A stretch of DNA of 10,926 nt. Origin: Mageeibacillus sp. UBA3781. Lineage in GTDB: Bacteria > Bacillota > Clostridia > Saccharofermentanales > Saccharofermentanaceae. The position numbers and the translations under genes are program-made. This document shows, piece after piece, positions 7,282 to 10,926 of this stretch. Position 1 is the first letter of the stretch, and each line of letters opens with the position of its first letter. The stretch lies in contig DFFH01000156.1 in NCBI GenBank assembly GCA_002368805.1, positions 23,292 to 34,217 on the forward strand. Direction: 5' to 3'. The notes under the pieces were generated by a model, which was given only the letters and a program-made list of their open reading frames with translations, was not told the DNA's origin and made no database searches.

Positions 7282-9171
7282 TTTATTTGATTTAAAGGCT
7301 CTCTTATGCGCATACATGATCTCGTCTGCTTCCTGCATACATGTAACGATATGCTGCGTATCCCGGCCTTTCAGCTCTGCGACACCTATACTGACATGGA
7401 TCTTAAAAGGCTTTTTGCATGCTTTGGTGATCTCATCAAGCATACTGATCACATGGTTTGCAAACTGCTCTCCGCGTCCGGGTCTGTCAGAAACAAGTAC
7501 AGCAATGAATTCGTCTCCTCCGAATCTGGCGCAGAACTCTTTTTCCCGGAGACACTTCTGAAGAGCATTTGATATCTCGCTTAATGCAAAATCACCCTCG
7601 GAATGTCCGTGTATATCGTTGATCGCCTTCAGGTTATCCATGTCGATGCTGGCGATATAGATGATTCTGTCATCAGAGATGCTCGAGAGCAGCTCCTGAA
7701 GCCGGAATTCGAATCCTCTGCGGTTATATATACCGGTCAGTTCATCGGTCTGTGCAAGTCTGTTGATCTCGGCATATCCGCTGAATTTTTTCTGGAAGTA
7801 GCAATTCTCGATCGCAGAGGACAGTGTGCTGATATATGTGTATGTCAGAGAATTTGGCCATTGATCTGCCTGAGGATTTAAGACCAGATATCCGTAGTCC
7901 TTATTCTTGCAGAACAGGGGGAATACGATATATACGCCGGGATTCTCCGTTTCGAAATACTCGGAAGGGAGAATATCCGTACGCTTAAATGTTTTGTTGA
8001 TTGCTTCCGCTTGACGACGGTTCTCCGCGTGCATGCGCTGCAGGAGGATCATATTATCCGTGAAAGGTTTGTCCAGGATCTCGGAGGAGAAGCAGGGATC
8101 GGATTCATCGCAGTAACAGATAAAGCAGTCCTTGCATCCGAGTGTGTGGAAGTAGTATGTGGCCACAGAAAGAGCAGTCTCTATGTCCAGAGTATTCTGG
8201 TAATCCGCTGTGATACGGCCGGACTCACGAAGCAGGAATTCTTCCTCGGCAATCACCTGATACATCTGATCAACATCTCTGCTGATCAGCTGCTTCCCAC
8301 AGCCGCAGCTTGCACGGAAATTGATCTCATCCGCCAGCGTGATATTCTTGGAGGGGTGATTGCCTGATTTGATATCATCGATCAGCTGGAAAGCCGCCTC
8401 CGCATACTTTTCGGGCTGGACGGTAACCGTAGTAAGGGAAGGAGTAGTATCTTCGCCTTCTCTGATTCCGTCGAATCCGCATACGCATACATCTTCCGGC
8501 ACGCGCACACCGCGCTTTTTCAGTTCGGAACAGATCGACAGCGCCATATAGTCATTCGCGCAGATGATCGCCTGAGGATATGAAATGCGGTCCTGCATGA
8601 AAAAGTCGAGTGCTCTTTCGCCTCTGTTGCGCCAGTAATTTCCTTCGAAAATGGTATTGTATCTGATCGGCAGACCGCTTTCGCGCATAGCGGAAACAAA
8701 GCCGGAGAGTCTTTCCGGAGAATCCTTATGTAAATACGGACCGGACATATAACAGATATCCGTGAAGTGATGCACGTCGATAAAATGACGTGTCATCTGA
8801 TACATAGAGTTTTTATTCTCGATCGAGATCGTGTAGAAGTCCGGATGACCGGTCTGAAGACAGATCACCGGACAGGTGGCATTTGCGCGAGCAAGTTCAT
8901 AGAATTCTTTATCCATCCCTTTGATGTCAAAAGAACCGGGAAGGGCAATGATCGCTTCGAAGTCCGAGTAATCCGGAATATGAAGGATGTTTTTCTTGCC
9001 GATCTCAGCAAGAAGGTTTCGTCCATAGGGAGAAGTATATGAGCCGTAAGAGGCAAAGATAACAACATCCAGATCCCTAAGAGAGGCAAGGTCAATGATC
9101 GCTTTGCCGCACGAAGTCTGGAAAACCTGTGTTATCTCGCTCATGAATATGCCGATTCGTTTTCTTGCCAC
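7273..9171 (-). CDS. LacI-type sensor domain fused to GGDEF diguanylate cyclase
   Basis: 632 residues from GTG 9171. Residues about 4-285 form a LacI/GalR-like periplasmic-binding fold (RKRIGIFMSEI near the start; AIICANDYMALSICSELKKRGVRVPEDVCVCGFDG at 202-235 in the ORF's C-terminal sensor lobe), but without a helix-turn-helix, signal peptide or membrane helix, so it is cytoplasmic. A short C-G-C link (289-291) and a GAF-like middle region (about 300-465) with clustered cysteines follow. The GGDEF domain comes last: TDELTGIYNRRGF (475-487), SIDMDNLKAIND (508-519), active-site RFGGDEF (549-555). The signature is intact, so it should make c-di-GMP from GTP. The I-site position reads REKE (542-545) rather than RxxD, so product inhibition may be weakened. 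Domain mix implies ligand-controlled c-di-GMP synthesis; the ligand is unknown. GTG 9171 was chosen for its strong ribosome site and because the promoter lies downstream of the longer open frame's start at 9246. Confidence 0.88.
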   Translation of the reverse strand: MARKRIGIFMSEITQVFQTSCGKAIIDLASLRDLDVVIFASYGSYTSPYGRNLLAEIGKKNILHIPDYSDFEAIIALPGSFDIKGMDKEFYELARANATCPVICLQTGHPDFYTISIENKNSMYQMTRHFIDVHHFTDICYMSGPYLHKDSPERLSGFVSAMRESGLPIRYNTIFEGNYWRNRGERALDFFMQDRISYPQAIICANDYMALSICSELKKRGVRVPEDVCVCGFDGIREGEDTTPSLTTVTVQPEKYAEAAFQLIDDIKSGNHPSKNITLADEINFRASCGCGKQLISRDVDQMYQVIAEEEFLLRESGRITADYQNTLDIETALSVATYYFHTLGCKDCFICYCDESDPCFSSEILDKPFTDNMILLQRMHAENRRQAEAINKTFKRTDILPSEYFETENPGVYIVFPLFCKNKDYGYLVLNPQADQWPNSLTYTYISTLSSAIENCYFQKKFSGYAEINRLAQTDELTGIYNRRGFEFRLQELLSSISDDRIIYIASIDMDNLKAINDIHGHSEGDFALSEISNALQKCLREKEFCARFGGDEFIAVLVSDRPGRGEQFANHVISMLDEITKACKKPFKIHVSIGVAELKGRDTQHIVTCMQEADEIMYAHKRAFKSNKSR

Positions 9172-9179
9172 GGATATGT

Positions 9180-9187
9180 CCTCCCCC
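9180..9187 (-). promoter_or_regulatory. Strong ribosome binding site before GTG 9171
   Basis: On the minus strand, GGGGGAGG lies eight bases upstream of GTG 9171. It decides the start of the cyclase; neither the in-frame ATG at 9204 nor the one at 9246 has a comparable site. Confidence 0.85.
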
Positions 9188-9216
9188 GAAATGTTTGCCC
9201 CCATGTCTATGAAGCG

Positions 9217-9246
9217 ATTATAACACCTAATTTGCGTTGTTTCCAA
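9217..9246 (-). promoter_or_regulatory. Extended -10 promoter for the cyclase gene
   Basis: Minus strand: TTGGAA (9246-9241, four of six matches to TTGACA), an 18-bp spacer, and a perfect extended -10, TG-T-TATAAT (9225-9217). The predicted transcript starts near 9210, giving a leader of about 40 bases that holds the ribosome site at 9187-9180. It overlaps a 7-bp inverted repeat described separately. Confidence 0.8.
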
Positions 9247-9256
9247 ATTAACAACG
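9235..9256. repeat. Perfect 7-bp inverted repeat over the cyclase promoter
   Basis: CGTTGTT (9235-9241) and AACAACG (9250-9256) are exact reverse complements separated by 8 bp. The -35 hexamer of the minus-strand promoter (9241-9246) lies in its centre, and the plus-strand promoter candidate starts 23 bp away. Size and symmetry suit a dimeric repressor site. No regulator gene in the window is an obvious binder. Confidence 0.5.
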
Positions 9257-9278
9257 TTTATTTAGAATTCAGAATAAT

Positions 9279-9307
9279 TTGATTTTGACTATCTATTTTG
9301 AGATAAT
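9279..9307 (+). promoter_or_regulatory. Candidate promoter for the SHOCT membrane-protein gene
   Basis: TTGATT (9279-9284), a 17-bp spacer and GATAAT (9302-9307). Both hexamers differ from consensus (four and five of six match), but spacing is ideal and the region is AT-rich. The start would be near 9314, giving a leader of about 35 bases before ATG 9349. Confidence 0.5.
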
Positions 9308-9335
9308 GCAATTGGAAGTTGGTTTTTAATTCTTT

Positions 9336-9342
9336 GGGGGGG
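9336..9342 (+). promoter_or_regulatory. Unusual all-G ribosome binding site
   Basis: Seven consecutive G followed by AAATCT and ATG 9349. It is the only purine-rich site near the gene and fixes the start at 9349 rather than at TTG 9319. A pure G run is atypical for a Shine-Dalgarno site and is prone to length change. Confidence 0.6.
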
Positions 9343-9348
9343 AAATCT

Positions 9349-10368
9349 ATGGAAAACAATTCAGGTTCACCACAGTTAAATGAGCGTCAGCTTGCTCTTG
9401 CAAGAGACCGCAAAGAATGGACGACGGCCTTGGGCAATAGACTGAATGTCCTTTTCGGCATTTCGATTTTGAATGTCATCATTCTGGTGATCACATTTAT
9501 TATTTCATTGAGTGTCCAAAATGCTGATAGACTTTCCGAAGTTAAGGACGCAGTTAATGTATTGAAGGTCATCACGGTGATCGCGCTGGTTCTTGCTATC
9601 ATTTATGGTATTACTGTCTGTTCAATGGGAAAATATAATGATGATCTAAGTGCAGCAGGAGTATTCTATATCTTTAACCAGGTCTGTTCTGTTGCATCAA
9701 ATCTTATGGGAAGAGGTTCCGGTGCAAGTTCATTATTCAAATTTATCTCTTTAGCATTATCCATTGCTTTTATTCTAAAGTTTTGTTCCGGTATGATCAC
9801 CTGCTTCAGCACGATCGGAAGTGGTATGTCTCTTAACTGGGAATCTTTTAAAACGGTATTTCTTATCAGCGTGATCGGAATGCTTGCATCTGTTTTAATG
9901 GCAATTATGCCCGGCCTTTATGGATTGGCAGTTGTCGCTGTACTCGGATTTTCAATTATGACTATTATTGTTGCTATCTGGCAGATCGTAATACTTCGTC
10001 AGTCTGCCACTGAAATGCTCGAATATATCTACGATCCGGAAACAGAAACAAGATCTGCTGCCGGTGCCTTTAGAAATATGAATATCAGTGCGGCAACAAG
10101 CCGCAGACCTGTTCCGGCGCCGAAAAAAACCTCGATGACTAGAGAAGAAGCCCAAAAGCGTGCGGAAGAGATGAGAAAGAGACGTGAAGCAAAGGCGAAT
10201 GGAATCGAGCTTCCCGAGTCTTCTGATGAGAAATCAGATGTACCGTCGGAAGGTGCTGATAGTGAAGAATACAAGATCAGGATGCTGAAAGAGTATAAAG
10301 AATTACTCGATTCCGGCGTGCTTACCCAGGAAGAGTTCGATCAGAAAAAGAAACAACTGCTTGGATAA
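9349..10368 (+). CDS. Uncharacterised membrane protein with C-terminal SHOCT motif
   Basis: 339 residues, function unknown. A short charged N-terminus (1-31) is followed by about five hydrophobic helices (33-54, 72-92, 132-152, 167-188, 191-215). Then comes a cytoplasm-like charged tail with a probable coiled coil (about 263-283, rich in E, K and R) and a low-complexity acidic linker (286-306). The last residues, LKEYKELLDSGVLTQEEFDQKKKQLLG (313-339), are a SHOCT motif, a short helical module found at the C-terminus of many bacterial membrane or stress-related proteins and thought to mediate oligomerisation or protein contact. ATG 9349 follows a run of seven G (9336-9342) by six bases; the open frame extends ten codons upstream to a TTG with no support. 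Codon use is richer in ATT and TTA than in the neighbours. It stands alone, with its own promoter candidate and a strong terminator. Confidence 0.85.
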   Translation: MENNSGSPQLNERQLALARDRKEWTTALGNRLNVLFGISILNVIILVITFIISLSVQNADRLSEVKDAVNVLKVITVIALVLAIIYGITVCSMGKYNDDLSAAGVFYIFNQVCSVASNLMGRGSGASSLFKFISLALSIAFILKFCSGMITCFSTIGSGMSLNWESFKTVFLISVIGMLASVLMAIMPGLYGLAVVAVLGFSIMTIIVAIWQIVILRQSATEMLEYIYDPETETRSAAGAFRNMNISAATSRRPVPAPKKTSMTREEAQKRAEEMRKRREAKANGIELPESSDEKSDVPSEGADSEEYKIRMLKEYKELLDSGVLTQEEFDQKKKQLLG

Positions 10369-10397
10369 GGAAAGTGCTTCTGCCAAGGTATATACGA

Positions 10398-10434
10398 AAA
10401 GGGTTCACTCGGGAAAAAGTGAACCCTTTCTGTT
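10398..10434. terminator. Bidirectional intrinsic terminator between convergent genes
   Basis: AAAGGGTTCAC (10398-10408) pairs perfectly with GTGAACCCTTT (10419-10429), an 11-bp stem with a 10-base loop. On the plus strand it is followed by a T-rich stretch (CTGTTTGATT). On the minus strand the preceding A run supplies TTTT after the stem. It lies between the convergent 3' ends of the SHOCT gene and argH and should serve both. Confidence 0.88.
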
Positions 10435-10474
10435 TGATTCGATGGGAAAAGCACTATTCGTCCGAAGACAGCTG

Positions 10475-10926
10475 TCAGCTTAAGGAATCAAGTGCCTTTT
10501 TTACGGTCTCCGGAGCCGGAGCACCGACGATCGTACGCTTGTTAACGCATGTTTCCAGGGAGATCGCATCATAAACGTCTTCTTCGATCAGGTCGGAGAA
10601 CTGCTTGAATTCTTCAAGAGAAAGCTTCTCGAGCGTCGTATTATGCTCGATGCAGTAGTGAACGAGTTTGCCGGAGATCTCATGTGTGGATCTGAACGGG
10701 ATGCCCTTTCTTACCAGATAGTCAGCAAGGTCGGTCGCATTGGTAAAGCCGCCGAGGGCAGCTGCTTCCATATTATCTTTTCTAAGCTTCATGGTCTTGA
10801 TCATACCGGTGAAGGGAACGAGAACACCCTTGATCGTATCGATCACATCAAAGAGTGCTTCCTGCACTTCCTGCATGTCTTTGTTGTAGGTGAGCGGCAG
10901 GCCCTTCATAGTTACGAGGAGGGAGA
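10475..10926 (-). CDS. argH: Argininosuccinate lyase, C-terminal part
   Basis: The last 150 or so residues of argininosuccinate lyase, which cleaves argininosuccinate to arginine and fumarate, the final step of arginine synthesis, as a cytoplasmic homotetramer. The visible part opens with SLLVTMKGLPLTYNKDMQE, a hallmark of the family just after the catalytic serine loop, which itself lies outside the window. TNATDLADYLVRKGIPFRSTHEISGKLV matches the conserved C-terminal helical region, followed by the family's usual tail. The full protein is normally about 460 residues, so about two thirds is beyond the right edge. The frame is open to the window end and stops at TGA (10477-10475). It is convergent with the SHOCT gene and shares its terminator. 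Identification is firm; an argG neighbour beyond the edge would be typical. Confidence 0.95.
   Translation of the reverse strand, partial: SLLVTMKGLPLTYNKDMQEVQEALFDVIDTIKGVLVPFTGMIKTMKLRKDNMEAAALGGFTNATDLADYLVRKGIPFRSTHEISGKLVHYCIEHNTTLEKLSLEEFKQFSDLIEEDVYDAISLETCVNKRTIVGAPAPETVKKALDSLS

Noticed and set aside
8011..8367. A 118-codon plus-strand frame antisense to the cyclase
   Set aside because: It is contained in the conserved cyclase coding region, with no start signals or recognisable protein family.
9319..9348. Ten-codon upstream extension of the SHOCT protein from TTG
   Set aside because: The extension would encode the ribosome site itself (run of G); ATG 9349 is better placed.

Overview
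The window looks like chromosomal DNA from an anaerobic low- to mid-GC Firmicute of the class Clostridia, probably near Lachnospiraceae or Oscillospiraceae. That placement is inferred from the strong purine-rich Shine-Dalgarno sites, the TGnTATAAT-type promoters, the strong preference for the Ile codon ATC, and the protein families present (BaiN-type and COG2509 flavoproteins, the UPF0237/UPF0210 pair, a LacI-like sensor fused to GGDEF). No rRNA, tRNA, CRISPR, phage, transposase or classical defence gene is visible.

Layout. Positions 3-7281 hold six plus-strand genes: a 5'-truncated BaiN-type flavoprotein; a second FAD-dependent dehydrogenase that overlaps it; a small metallo-beta-lactamase-fold hydrolase with a likely promoter of its own; a 96-aa ACT-domain protein (UPF0237); a UPF0210/PFL-family protein; and, 6 bp later, a 768-aa polytopic membrane protein resembling YfhO/GT-C enzymes. 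The last gene runs tail-to-tail into a minus-strand gene (9171 down to 7273) and their 3' ends overlap by 9 bp. That minus-strand gene encodes a soluble LacI-type ligand-binding domain joined to a diguanylate cyclase. A short divergent intergenic region carries promoter-like elements in both directions and a perfect 7-bp inverted repeat over the cyclase promoter. Rightward from it is a membrane protein with a C-terminal SHOCT motif (9349-10368), then a strong bidirectional terminator hairpin, then the 3' end of argH on the minus strand running off the window.

How they fit together. The two flavoproteins form one co-transcribed pair. The ACT/UPF0210 pair is a conserved two-gene unit of unknown function. 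The cyclase probably converts a small-molecule signal, perhaps a sugar, into c-di-GMP. The envelope protein beside it may or may not be functionally linked. I see no clearly new multi-gene system. The best leads are the cyclase (altered I-site, cysteine cluster, operator-like repeat at its promoter), the alternative RNA structures around the ACT/UPF0210 genes, and the uncharacterised SHOCT membrane protein. There is no gene-free stretch longer than about 300 bases.
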